Source: Metabacillus schmidteae
GTDB taxonomy: Bacteria; Bacillota; Bacilli; Bacillales; Bacillaceae
Reading direction: 5' to 3'
Assembly: GCF_903166545.1 (NCBI RefSeq)
Contig: NZ_CAESCH010000001.1
Coordinates: forward strand, 1,926,001 to 1,990,000
Length of the DNA: 64,000 nucleotides
Shown: one piece after another, positions 1-7,978 of the stretch
How the letters are laid out: the number at the start of each line of letters is the position of its first letter
Numbering within the stretch: position 1 is the stretch's first letter
Position numbers and translations under genes: made by a program
Notes under the pieces: generated by a model
What the model saw: only the letters and a program-made list of their open reading frames with translations
The model's database searches: none
What the model was told of the DNA's origin: nothing

Positions 1-800
1 TGCTTTTAATAACTTTCGCTCTAGTAGCATGTGGTAACAATAATGAAACAGAGATTTCAAATGATAGTTCAGATACAATTGCGATTTCAGGTTCGACATC
101 AGTAGGGCCATTAGCTGAAAAAATTGCAGAAAAATACAAAGAGAAAAAGTCTGTAAATATAGAGATTAATCAAATAGGTTCATCCGCAGGAATAACAAAT
201 GCAATAAGTGGTGTATCTGAGATTGGAATGTCTTCACGTGATTTAAAAGAAGAAGAAAAAGCAGAAGGACTAACTGAGACAATTATTGCTTATGATGGGA
301 TTGTTGTTGTCACACACCCAACCAATAAAGTGAAAGATCTTACGATAGAGCAGGTAAAGGATATATTTACTGGAAAGATTACTAACTGGAATGAACTTGG
401 TGGAGAAGACATGGAAATTGTCGTTGTTTCCAGAGAAGATGGATCAGGATCTCGTGATGCTTTTCAAGAAATCGTAGGTTACACATCTGGTGAATTAGTA
501 AGAAGTTCTATCATTGCCAGCGGAAACGGTAATATAAAGACAACAGTTGCAACGAATAGACATGCTATCGGTTTTATTTCATTTGAATATATTGATCATA
601 CGATCTCAACGGTAAAAATTAATGGTGTAGAAGCAACAGCAGAAAATGTTCTAAAGCAAAAATATAGTTTGTCACGTCCGTTTTTGTTTGTACATAAGGA
701 AGGGCAGCTTTCTAATGTAGGACAAGAATTTATTGACTACATTCTAGGACCAGAAGGACAGGCGATTGCAGCAGAATCTGGTGCTATACCAATAAAATAA
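1..800 (+). CDS. pstS: Phosphate ABC transporter substrate-binding lipoprotein PstS (5' partial)
   Basis: This is the extracytoplasmic phosphate-binding lipoprotein of the high-affinity Pst uptake system. The frame is open from base 3, and the first visible residues are the end of a signal peptide with lipobox LVAC, so only about ten N-terminal residues are missing. Anion-binding loops typical of PstS are visible: SGSTSVGP, SSRDL and GSGSRDAF. The gene is followed after 75 bp by pstC, and the order pstS-C-A-B-phoU supports the call. The promoter and any Pho box lie outside the window. Confidence 0.95.
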   Translation, partial: LLITFALVACGNNNETEISNDSSDTIAISGSTSVGPLAEKIAEKYKEKKSVNIEINQIGSSAGITNAISGVSEIGMSSRDLKEEEKAEGLTETIIAYDGIVVVTHPTNKVKDLTIEQVKDIFTGKITNWNELGGEDMEIVVVSREDGSGSRDAFQEIVGYTSGELVRSSIIASGNGNIKTTVATNRHAIGFISFEYIDHTISTVKINGVEATAENVLKQKYSLSRPFLFVHKEGQLSNVGQEFIDYILGPEGQAIAAESGAIPIK

Positions 801-875
801 TTGACCATCACTGATGTCATATCAACATGCCAGACATAAACATCATGCGTTATAGCAAACTTGGAGGAATGAAGA

Positions 876-1790
876 ATGCCACGACTACCTGTGGAGGATC
901 AAACGATAGATATTGGAAAATCAAATAAACGAAAGTATATGCTTGAGAAGCTTTCAGCAAAGTTATTTCTTCTTTGCGCACTACTCTCAGTTGTCAGCTT
1001 ATTGGTCATTATAGGGTTTGTATTTTATAAAGGATCTTTACCATTTGTTGCTAAAGGATATAGTTTTATTGATTTTATCTTCGGAGTAGATTGGGTTCCT
1101 AGTGAAGATCAATTTGGGATCTTGCCAATGATTGTAGCATCTATTTTTGCTACAATTGGTGCTTTAATCATTGGAGTTCCAGTTGGCTTATTTACAGCTA
1201 TTTTCTTATCAGAAATAGCACCTAAAAGTATTGCAAAGCTGATTTCACCAGCTGTACAGCTATTAGCAGGTATTCCATCAGTTTTATATGGAGTATTCGG
1301 ACTTGCTATAATCGTCCCTTTCTTGCAAAATAATTTAAATTTGCCAAAGGGGCAAAGCTTAATTGCTGTTATTCTCGTATTAGCGATAATGATGTTACCT
1401 ACGATTGTTACAGTTGCGGAGACAGCCATTCGTTCAGTACCTAAAACGTATCGTGAAGGCTCATTGGCTTTAGGGGCATCTCAAATAGGAACAATTTTTA
1501 AGGTTGTTGTCCCTGCAGCTAAATCAGGAATTATGACTGCGATCGTATTAGGTCTAGGGAGGGCGATTGGAGAAACAATGGCAGTTATCTTAGTTGCAGG
1601 AAACAGCTTAATTATCCCGACAAGCTTAACAGACAGTGTGCGTCCCCTAACAACTAATATAGCATTAGAAATGGGCTATGCTTTTGGTACACACCAGGAA
1701 ATGTTATTTGCAACTGGTATTGTGTTATTCTCGTTTATTTTAATACTGAATTTTGTCCTAGCGAAAATCAGTGCGAAGGGTGGTCATTAA
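876..1790 (+). CDS. pstC: Phosphate ABC transporter permease PstC
   Basis: Membrane permease subunit that forms the phosphate channel with PstA. The 304 residues have about six hydrophobic helices and the cytoplasmic coupling loop typical of binding-protein-dependent permeases (YREGSLALGAS, near residue 190). The ATG at 876 follows a GGAGG at 863-867. A sequence almost identical to the coupling loop recurs in the next gene, as expected for the paralogous pair PstC/PstA. Confidence 0.94.
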   Translation: MPRLPVEDQTIDIGKSNKRKYMLEKLSAKLFLLCALLSVVSLLVIIGFVFYKGSLPFVAKGYSFIDFIFGVDWVPSEDQFGILPMIVASIFATIGALIIGVPVGLFTAIFLSEIAPKSIAKLISPAVQLLAGIPSVLYGVFGLAIIVPFLQNNLNLPKGQSLIAVILVLAIMMLPTIVTVAETAIRSVPKTYREGSLALGASQIGTIFKVVVPAAKSGIMTAIVLGLGRAIGETMAVILVAGNSLIIPTSLTDSVRPLTTNIALEMGYAFGTHQEMLFATGIVLFSFILILNFVLAKISAKGGH

Positions 1791-1791
1791 G

Positions 1792-2616
1792 TTGAGAAAG
1801 GTAAAAGATAACATCTTACGTGGACTACTATGGTTTTCAGCTTTCTTAACTATTGCTATTCTTGTTACGATCGTTGGATATATATTTTTTAAAGGTTTTC
1901 GATTAATTAGCATCGATTTTATTTTTGGAGATTACTCTCCCACAGGTCATGGCGGAATTTGGCCAATGATTATTACGACAATCTATACAATCTTGATCTC
2001 ATTATTAATTGCTACTCCAATAGGAATTTTAGCTGCTGTGTATTTGCAGGAGTATGCAAAACAAGGTCGTTTAGTAAAAACAATCCGCTTTGCAACGGAG
2101 AGTTTAACAGGGATTCCATCGATTATTTACGGATTATTTGGAGCAGTGTTTTTTGTCACGACGTTAAAATTAGGAATGTCGATCATAGCTGCCTCTTTAA
2201 CCCTGACGATTATTGTATTACCGGTTATCATCCGGACAACGGAAGAATCATTGAAGACTGTACCAAAAACGTATCGTGAAGGCTCTCTTGCTTTAGGAAC
2301 AACAAAGTTACAAACATTATATAAGGTCATTTTACCGAGTGCGATGCCTGGAATCTTATCTGGTATTATTCTGTCGATCGGGAGAATAGTTGGTGAATCT
2401 GCAGCGATCTTTTTAACTGCTGGAACAGTAGCGGCAATGCCGGACAGTATTTTTTCATCAGCAAGAACATTAACCGTTCATTCTTATTTGGTTACACAAG
2501 AATCAGGTGACATTGAGCTTGCTGCTGCGGTTGGGATTGTCTTAATCGTAATTATATTGGTATTGAACCTTTCGGCAACATTTATATCCAAGAAATTAAA
2601 TAAAGCTGATTATTAA
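1792..2616 (+). CDS. pstA: Phosphate ABC transporter permease PstA
   Basis: Second permease subunit of the Pst transporter, 274 residues with about six membrane segments. It carries the coupling motif YREGSLALGTTKL. I chose the TTG at 1792, directly after the pstC stop, because an AAGGGTGG ribosome site sits about nine bases upstream. A GTG at 1771 in the same frame would overlap pstC by 20 bases and has no such site. It is co-transcribed with pstB, which starts 15 bp downstream. Confidence 0.93.
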   Translation: MRKVKDNILRGLLWFSAFLTIAILVTIVGYIFFKGFRLISIDFIFGDYSPTGHGGIWPMIITTIYTILISLLIATPIGILAAVYLQEYAKQGRLVKTIRFATESLTGIPSIIYGLFGAVFFVTTLKLGMSIIAASLTLTIIVLPVIIRTTEESLKTVPKTYREGSLALGTTKLQTLYKVILPSAMPGILSGIILSIGRIVGESAAIFLTAGTVAAMPDSIFSSARTLTVHSYLVTQESGDIELAAAVGIVLIVIILVLNLSATFISKKLNKADY

Positions 2617-2630
2617 ATGAGGTGTAAGAC

Positions 2631-3428
2631 ATGAGTACAACAGAGACTAATAACATAAACAACCAACAAACAGACAGCAAAGTCAAAATTAGTGTAAGAG
2701 ACTTAAATTTGTTTTATGGCGATAAGCAAGCACTTTATTCAGTTACATTGGATATACAAGAAAAAGAAGTTACAGCTTTAATTGGACCCTCTGGATGTGG
2801 AAAATCAACTTTTTTAAGAACATTGAATCGAATGAACGATCTCATTGATATTGTAAAGATAAATGGAGATATTGTTATAGATAACGAAGATATATATCAA
2901 TCAAATGATGTAATCAAATTAAGAACAAAAGTAGGTATGGTTTTCCAAAAAGCAAATCTTTTCCCTATGAGCATTTATGATAATGTTGCATATGGTCCAA
3001 GAATGCAAGGGATAAAAAATAAAAAAGTACTTAACAACATTGTTGAAGAAAGCTTAAAGGGTGCAGCGATTTGGGATGAGGTAAAAGATCGCTTGAAAAC
3101 ATCGGCACTTGGTCTATCTGGTGGTCAGCAGCAGAGGATTTGTATAGCTCGTGCAATAGCAATGAAGCCGGAAATCATCCTAATGGATGAGCCAACGTCT
3201 GCATTAGATCCAATATCAACATTAAAAGTAGAGGAATTAATTGAACGTTTGAAAAAAGATTACACGATTGTTATCGTAACCCATAATATGCAGCAGGCAG
3301 CACGTGTATCAGATAAAACTGCCTTTTTCCTTAACGGGGAAATCATTGAATATGATTCTACAAACACTATTTTTTCTATGCCAACAGATAAAAGAACGGA
3401 AGATTATATAACAGGCAGATTCGGGTAA
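2631..3428 (+). CDS. pstB: Phosphate ABC transporter ATP-binding protein PstB
   Basis: Cytoplasmic ATPase that powers phosphate import through PstC/PstA. The 265 residues contain Walker [10 protein letters not shown] (residues about 52-60), signature LSGGQQQR, Walker B IILMDEP and the switch His in VTHNMQ. The length and the phosphate-type insertion before the Q-loop match PstB. A GAGGTG ribosome site precedes the ATG. phoU follows after 18 bp. Confidence 0.95.
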   Translation: MSTTETNNINNQQTDSKVKISVRDLNLFYGDKQALYSVTLDIQEKEVTALIGPSGCGKSTFLRTLNRMNDLIDIVKINGDIVIDNEDIYQSNDVIKLRTKVGMVFQKANLFPMSIYDNVAYGPRMQGIKNKKVLNNIVEESLKGAAIWDEVKDRLKTSALGLSGGQQQRICIARAIAMKPEIILMDEPTSALDPISTLKVEELIERLKKDYTIVIVTHNMQQAARVSDKTAFFLNGEIIEYDSTNTIFSMPTDKRTEDYITGRFG

Positions 3429-3446
3429 GATTTTGGGGGAGTTAAA

Positions 3447-4106
3447 ATGGTAGTACGTGAAAGCTTTGATAATAATTTACAGGAATTACAAGGGAAAATA
3501 TCATTAATGACTAATCTTGCCATATCATTAATAGAAAAAGCATTTGAAGCCTTGAAAACACAAGATGTGGAAATTGCCTTAAAAGTAATAGAAGATGATA
3601 CTGTAATAGATAATCTTGAAACGGAAATCAATCAATTTGTCATTTGGCTAATAGCAAAGGAGCAACCAGTTGCAAGAGATTTGCGGAGAATCATTGGAGC
3701 ACTTAAAATTTCTTCAGAAATTGAACGAATTGCTGATTTTGCAGTAAACATTGCAAAGTCAACAATAAAAATTGGTAGCACCCATTCTCTAGTGAAGATT
3801 ACAAAACTAGAACAAATGAAAGATCTATCGATTACGATGCTTGAAAAGGCTTTAACATCATTTATAGAAGAAAATATTGTCCTTGCTAAAGAAGTGGGCG
3901 ATTTAGATGATAAAGTTGATAATTATAGTGGTGATACATATAAAGCGATCACAAACTATTTAAAAGAACATCCGGAAGAAGCAGAACAATTGATGCAATT
4001 ATTATTTATCAATCGTTACCTCGAACGAACAGCAGATCACATTACGAATATAGCTGAAAGTGCGGCATATTTAATTAAAGGCCGTATATACGATTTTAAT
4101 TCATAA
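3447..4106 (+). CDS. phoU: Phosphate signalling/transport regulator PhoU
   Basis: All-helical PhoU protein of 219 residues built from two related three-helix repeats. The first is near residues 15-105 and contains ERIADFAVNIAK; the second is near 115-205 and contains ERTADHITNIAES. These E-x-x-x-D repeats bind metal clusters in the family. PhoU restrains Pst transport and links it to phosphate signalling. It is the last gene of the pst operon; a hairpin terminator follows. Confidence 0.94.
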   Translation: MVVRESFDNNLQELQGKISLMTNLAISLIEKAFEALKTQDVEIALKVIEDDTVIDNLETEINQFVIWLIAKEQPVARDLRRIIGALKISSEIERIADFAVNIAKSTIKIGSTHSLVKITKLEQMKDLSITMLEKALTSFIEENIVLAKEVGDLDDKVDNYSGDTYKAITNYLKEHPEEAEQLMQLLFINRYLERTADHITNIAESAAYLIKGRIYDFNS

Positions 4107-4115
4107 CTAAACATA

Positions 4116-4143
4116 AAAAGGTAAGCAATAGTGCTTGCCTTTT
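4116..4143 (+). terminator. Intrinsic terminator after phoU
   Basis: A 12-bp stem (AAAAGGTAAGCA with TGCTTGCCTTTT) and a four-base loop sit ten bases after the phoU stop. This ends the pst operon. Confidence 0.85.
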
Positions 4144-4199
4144 CATTTTTATCGAGATATTTTAAAATGGAGAAAAAATAAAAGTGAGGTGATGGAAAT

Positions 4200-4667
4200 T
4201 TGATTTTGGTAAGTTCTTGCTTAGCAGGTATAGAAGTTAGGTATAATGGGTCGCATTGTTTAGATAAAAACATTCTCAGGCTGATAGAACAGAATCGGAT
4301 AACAACTGTATGCCCGGAATTATTGGGAGGGTTTGCAACTCCAAGAGAACCAGCTGAAATCATTGGTGGAACAGGGGAAGATGTTCTCGATGGCAAGGCG
4401 AGAGTGATCGAGAAATCTGGAAATGATGTTACTGAAATGTATATAAAAGGAGCAAATGCAACATTAATAAAAGCTCAGGAGATAAATGCAAAAGTAATAA
4501 TTCTAAAGGAATTTAGCCCATCTTGTGGGAGCAAAATGATCTACAATGGTCATTTTTCAGGTGAGAAAATTGCTGGAAATGGAGTAACAACTGCTCTACT
4601 TAGAAGAAATGGAATTCGTGTTGTTTCTGAAGAAGAATTAGCAGAATGTTCTCTTGAGGAAAACTAA
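4200..4667 (+). CDS. DUF523 family protein (YbbK-like)
   Basis: A 155-residue cytoplasmic protein of the DUF523 family. It starts MILVSSCLAG and contains the conserved cysteine motifs SSCLAG, VCPELLGG and SPSCGS, which suggest a thiol or metal site. Its biochemical function is not established. The start is a TTG at 4200, with GAGGTGAT just upstream. It is a single-gene unit between two terminators. Confidence 0.8.
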   Translation: MILVSSCLAGIEVRYNGSHCLDKNILRLIEQNRITTVCPELLGGFATPREPAEIIGGTGEDVLDGKARVIEKSGNDVTEMYIKGANATLIKAQEINAKVIILKEFSPSCGSKMIYNGHFSGEKIAGNGVTTALLRRNGIRVVSEEELAECSLEEN

Positions 4668-4705
4668 CCTTTTTGTTTAAACATTAATGTGACTATAAGA
4701 TCAAC

Positions 4706-4743
4706 GGAAAGCTATCTTTCTAATTTGAGAGATTGCTTTTTTT
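4706..4743 (+). terminator. Probable terminator after the DUF523 gene
   Basis: An imperfect stem (AAGCTATCTTTCT with GAGAGATTGCTT) is followed by a seven-base T run. It is weaker than the others in the window. Confidence 0.5.
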
Positions 4744-4768
4744 ATAAGGAAAAAATAAAAATAAATGA

Positions 4769-4774
4769 TATAAT
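4769..4774 (+). promoter_or_regulatory. Probable -10 box for the yesL-like gene
   Basis: A perfect TATAAT lies 40 bases before the yesL-like start codon in an A/T-rich stretch. No clear -35 partner is seen. Confidence 0.45.
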
Positions 4775-4814
4775 AGAAAGAAAGTGCTTACAAAATAGAA
4801 AGTAGGATGTAATT

Positions 4815-5507
4815 ATGACAAATGTAATGGGCGGTTTAAACCGTTTATTTGAATGGATTATGCGTTTATCTGTTATCAATGTTATGTGGATTATCTTTAA
4901 CCTGCCTATTTGTTATCTAGCTATGTCGCTTTTGTTTGCAGAAGATGAAGCTTCAGTTTTTTTATTACTGGGAACAATTGCTGTTTTAGCACCATTTCTG
5001 TTTTTTCCTGCGACAACAGCGATGTTTGGAGTTGTGAGAAAATGGGTAATGGGCGAAGATGACGTCCCGCTTGTTAAATCATACTGGCGCTATTACAAAG
5101 AGAACTATAAGAGAAGTTTAACAGGTGGCTTGTTGCTAACCTTTGTATGGTTGATTTGGACTGTTGACTTTTTCTTTTTCTCAAATATAAATGCCTTCGT
5201 CAGTGCTTTCTTTTTAATAGGATTTTTATTTCTTTTTCTAATGACAATTTTCTTTTTCTCTAACACGGTACATGCTGAATTAAAGCTTATTACGAGTTTA
5301 AAAAACGCATTTTTCCTCACAATGGTCTATCCGTTAATTAATTTGATTGTATTGGTAGTCAGTGGGGTGATTTTGTACGTAAGTTTAGGAGTATTCACAT
5401 TTCTTATTCCATTTTTTATGGGCACCCTTATAACGTACGTAGGGTTTGCCGCTTATTTTCATAAAATAGAGAAGATAAATGGAAAATCAGTTGTAGAAAC
5501 AAAATAA
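4815..5507 (+). CDS. YesL family membrane protein (DUF624)
   Basis: A 230-residue integral membrane protein with about five to six hydrophobic segments. The N-terminus (GGLNRLFEWIMRLSVINVMW) is characteristic of the YesL/DUF624 family. In B. subtilis yesL sits in a pectin/rhamnogalacturonan cluster, and relatives often accompany sugar ABC transporters, but here it stands alone. The function is unknown. It has its own -10 box and a strong terminator just after the stop. Confidence 0.8.
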   Translation: MTNVMGGLNRLFEWIMRLSVINVMWIIFNLPICYLAMSLLFAEDEASVFLLLGTIAVLAPFLFFPATTAMFGVVRKWVMGEDDVPLVKSYWRYYKENYKRSLTGGLLLTFVWLIWTVDFFFFSNINAFVSAFFLIGFLFLFLMTIFFFSNTVHAELKLITSLKNAFFLTMVYPLINLIVLVVSGVILYVSLGVFTFLIPFFMGTLITYVGFAAYFHKIEKINGKSVVETK

Positions 5508-5513
5508 TGTGTG

Positions 5514-5549
5514 AAAAAGTCTGTTCTTGTCATGAGAACAGACTTTTTT
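5514..5549 (+). terminator. Intrinsic terminator after the yesL-like gene
   Basis: The stem AAAAAGTCTGTTCT/AGAACAGACTTTTTT has a seven-base loop and directly follows the stop codon. Confidence 0.9.
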
Positions 5550-5564
5550 GATAGATGAAATATT

Positions 5565-5675
5565 GTGAAAAATAACCTAGGTGGCTTGAATGACGTAACA
5601 GATAGCCTGTTTGAAGCAAACAGAGAAGAAAAGGACACAAGCAAGAAGAATTTAAACAGCAAAAAAGAGAGATGA
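5565..5675 (+). CDS. Possible small ORF, 36 residues
   Basis: A GTG-initiated frame encodes a very polar 36-residue peptide that starts MKNNLGGLNDVTDSLFEANR and ends in a Lys/Arg-rich tail. It lies alone between two intrinsic terminators, which is why it deserves note. The ribosome site is poor: AGATGA at 5553-5558, and no AGGAGG. I do not recognise a family. It may be a small basic protein or chance coding. Confidence 0.25.
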   Translation: MKNNLGGLNDVTDSLFEANREEKDTSKKNLNSKKER

Positions 5676-5710
5676 CACAACCGATGTTCAAGATGTGAAA
5701 CAAATTAACA

Positions 5711-5745
5711 AAAAAAGACCTTTCAAAGTGAAAAGGTCTTTTTTT
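5711..5745 (+). terminator. Intrinsic terminator
   Basis: AAAAAGACCTTTC pairs with GAAAAGGTCTTTTTT around a short loop. It probably serves both strands, since the next gene ends at 5748 on the minus strand. Confidence 0.85.
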
Positions 5746-5747
5746 AA

Positions 5748-5927
5748 TCAGGAAGCGTTTTCATAAATAACGCCTTTAAACTGAATCTTAAATGCCGGGG
5801 GATTATCTTTCTTAAGTTGAGTTTTCACTTCTTTAATTTTCTCTACCGCTTCAGTCATTCCAGATGCAGTAATTTTGTATTCAGTTTTTTCCTCTCCAGT
5901 ATCGATTAAAAAGACAAATTGTTTCAT
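5748..5927 (-). CDS. Hypothetical protein, 59 residues
   Basis: A small soluble protein that begins MKQFVFLIDTGEEKTEYKIT and continues with an amphipathic Glu/Lys helix. I do not recognise the family. The start at 5927 is chosen because AAAGGAGA precedes it. A longer frame to 6023 exists, but the promoter at 6022-6050 would put its start codon before the transcript begins. It is a single-gene transcription unit. Confidence 0.6.
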   Translation of the reverse strand: MKQFVFLIDTGEEKTEYKITASGMTEAVEKIKEVKTQLKKDNPPAFKIQFKGVIYENAS

Positions 5928-6021
5928 AATAGTGAATTCTCCTTTGTAGTTTATCTTGAATTTATGTTCGAATTTAGAAAACGGTTTCAGTAAAATTTTA
6001 AATAAATTTGTATACGTTTTC

Positions 6022-6050
6022 ATTTTATTGTATCAAAAGACCTATGTCAA
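6022..6050 (-). promoter_or_regulatory. Sigma-A promoter of the 59-residue gene
   Basis: On the minus strand TTGACA (6045-6050) is separated by 17 bases from TAAAAT (6022-6027). This predicts a leader of about 85 nt before the ATG at 5927. Confidence 0.7.
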
Positions 6051-6076
6051 GGAATTGCACCATTTATTTTTTAATA

Positions 6077-6123
6077 TAAAAAAATTCTTCTAAGTTTGTT
6101 CACAATTGAACGAAGAAGAATTT
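6077..6123 (-). terminator. Intrinsic terminator after the 62-residue membrane protein gene
   Basis: The inverted repeat AAATTCTTC/GAAGAAGAATTT encloses an inner GTTCA/TGAAC stem. An A run on the plus strand gives the T tail on the minus strand. Confidence 0.7.
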
Positions 6124-6135
6124 CTAAGTCAACAC

Positions 6136-6324
6136 TTATCTTAAATAAAATGCAAAGCCAATAATGATCCCTATCCCTAAAATTATATAAATCCATGATA
6201 AGCGAGAGAGATTTGCTTTTGTTTTTGTATCATAATGTTTATCTCCTTTGCCTCCAATTAAAATAGTTCCCAGCAAAGCGAGAACACCAATTAAGATGAC
6301 GAGAATAATGGCAATTTTCATCAT
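6136..6324 (-). CDS. Small membrane protein, 62 residues
   Basis: Two hydrophobic helices (residues about 4-24 and 44-60) flank a polar loop containing GGKGDKHYDTKTKANLSRLS. The start MMKIAI is preceded by an excellent AAGGAGGAA. I cannot assign a function. It is expressed as its own unit and closed by a terminator. Confidence 0.65.
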   Translation of the reverse strand: MMKIAIILVILIGVLALLGTILIGGKGDKHYDTKTKANLSRLSWIYIILGIGIIIGFAFYLR

Positions 6325-6891
6325 AAATTCCTCCTTAACATCATGAGTTATTTTTATGATACTACAAAATAATGGATTAGGATGAAATATTAATTGATAA
6401 ATAAAAACGTAACCTCATTTATTAAGGGATGAGGAGATATTTATTTTATTACATTTAATATGTACCAAATATATTTAACCAGTGATTATTTGTAACAGGA
6501 TATAAATTGAAAGATGGTGTAGGGACAAAATCAAAGCCTCCAGTATGAATAGAGAATAGAGAACTTGCATTTCAGAACAATTGATACAAATGAGTTAAAC
6601 ATAAACCAGTTTATCGACTGTACAGAAATGTATTAAAAGTAATGGCTATTTCCTCATAGATTAACACTATTTTTTTAATCTATAGTGGAAAGCGAGTGTC
6701 TGGAGCGCAATGAAACGAACCATTTTTTTCTTCCAATTTCATTAAAACAACAAAGTATGCGAAAACAGCCAAAGTAATAAACAAATTGGGACCTTCAAAG
6801 AGACGGTCACATTTCGTTTTTCTAAGAAAATGTTTCAGCGAAGAAAAAGTGTGGAAGGGTACATATATAAGAGCAATCATTAACTAAAAAA

Positions 6892-6934
6892 ATGACAGAA
6901 GCGCTTCTTATGTCATTGTACTTATGACACAATG
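6892..6934 (+). promoter_or_regulatory. Two dyads upstream of the put promoter (possible activator sites)
   Basis: The perfect 12-bp palindrome AGAAGCGCTTCT (6897-6908) is nested in the repeat ATGACA...TGTCAT, and it is followed by CATTGT...ACAATG (6914-6934). Both lie some 60-100 bases before the predicted transcription start, a usual position for an activator such as PutR. The assignment to PutR is inference. Confidence 0.4.
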
Positions 6935-6964
6935 AATCCCTTAAATCTTTGTGGATTGGATACA

Positions 6965-6994
6965 TTGTCGCTCAAGCTAAAGGAATCGTACAAT
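6965..6994 (+). promoter_or_regulatory. Probable sigma-A promoter of putB-rocA
   Basis: TTGTCG (6965-6970) and TACAAT (6989-6994) are separated by 18 bases, about 48 bases before the putB start codon. The weak -35 box fits an activator-dependent promoter. Confidence 0.5.
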
Positions 6995-7041
6995 AATTGT
7001 AAGGTAAAACTCTTAATAAACCTTAAATGGGGGTGTTTGCA

Positions 7042-7959
7042 GTGTCAGTCATATCAAGAGATTTGTTTTTATATCTATCAAATAATAAAACGTTAAATAA
7101 AGCAGCCCAGAATTGGGGGAGCAATATTGCCTCAGGGAAGATTGTCGGAGGGATAGACTTTCCAAGCTCGATTAAATTTATAAAAGAGCTAAATGAACAG
7201 GGATTTTCAGTAACAGTGGATCATTTAGGTGAGTTCGTTACTAGTGAAGAAGTTGCAAGAGAGCGGACAAAAGAGTGTATCCAAACTATAGAAACCATTG
7301 TTGCTCAACGATTAGATGCTCATGTTTCCTTGAAATTAACATCGTTAGGATTAGATATTTCAAAAGAACTAGTCTTTGAAAATATGAGAAAAATTATGGA
7401 TACAGCTGAAAAATATAAAATCATGGTCACAATTGATATGGAAGACGAAAAGCGGTGTGAAGATACACTTTCAATCTTTAAGGGACTAAAAGCTGATTAC
7501 CATTATATTAGTACTGTCATCCAAGCATACTTGTATCGAGCCGAACAAGATGTTCGAAGTCTAAACACGTATGAACCGTTTTTACGACTTGTTAAAGGAG
7601 CATATAAGGAGTCACCTAAAGTTGCTTTTCCTCAAAAAGCAGATGTTGATAATAATTACAAAAAATTAATAAAATCTCGTTTATTAAATGGTCATTATAC
7701 AGGAGTAGCGACTCATGATGATGCCATTATTGAATATACTAAGAGATTAGTAGAGGAATATCAAATTCCAAAAAATTCATTTGAATTTCAAATGCTGTAT
7801 GGTATGAGAACACAAACGCAAAAGGAACTAGTAAAGCAGGGATATAAAATGCGAGTGTATGTACCATATGGAAATGATTGGTATGGATACTTTATGAGAC
7901 GTCTTGCAGAACGTCCAGCTAATCTTGCCTTTGTTCTTAAGAGTATGACTAAAAAGTAA
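7042..7959 (+). CDS. putB: Proline dehydrogenase PutB
   Basis: FAD-dependent enzyme that oxidises proline to 1-pyrroline-5-carboxylate, the first step of proline catabolism. The 305 residues match the monofunctional B. subtilis type in length. They contain the barrel motifs VTVDHLGEF, KLTSLGLD, RLVKGAYKES, FQMLYGMR and GYFMRRLAERPAN. The GTG at 7042 is preferred because GGGGGTG lies just upstream; an ATG at 7027 would overlap that site. It is followed after 19 bp by the dehydrogenase that completes the pathway. Confidence 0.93.
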   Translation: MSVISRDLFLYLSNNKTLNKAAQNWGSNIASGKIVGGIDFPSSIKFIKELNEQGFSVTVDHLGEFVTSEEVARERTKECIQTIETIVAQRLDAHVSLKLTSLGLDISKELVFENMRKIMDTAEKYKIMVTIDMEDEKRCEDTLSIFKGLKADYHYISTVIQAYLYRAEQDVRSLNTYEPFLRLVKGAYKESPKVAFPQKADVDNNYKKLIKSRLLNGHYTGVATHDDAIIEYTKRLVEEYQIPKNSFEFQMLYGMRTQTQKELVKQGYKMRVYVPYGNDWYGYFMRRLAERPANLAFVLKSMTKK

Positions 7960-7978
7960 AAAAAGGAGTCGATGAAAC

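Larger units (their letters stand above)
6325..7041. other. Long non-coding stretch before the put operon
   Basis: About 700 bases hold no convincing gene. A 66-codon frame on the minus strand (6680-6880) has no ribosome site and no recognisable product. From about 6684 to 6725 the plus strand carries a GC-richer patch (GGAAAGCGAGTGTCTGGAGC) that resembles dispersed intergenic repeats of bacilli. The last 150 bases contain the put promoter and two dyads, listed separately. Confidence 0.6.

Noticed and set aside
6680..6880. 66-codon frame on the minus strand
   Set aside because: It has no ribosome site, unusual composition and no recognisable product, and it lies in a non-coding region.
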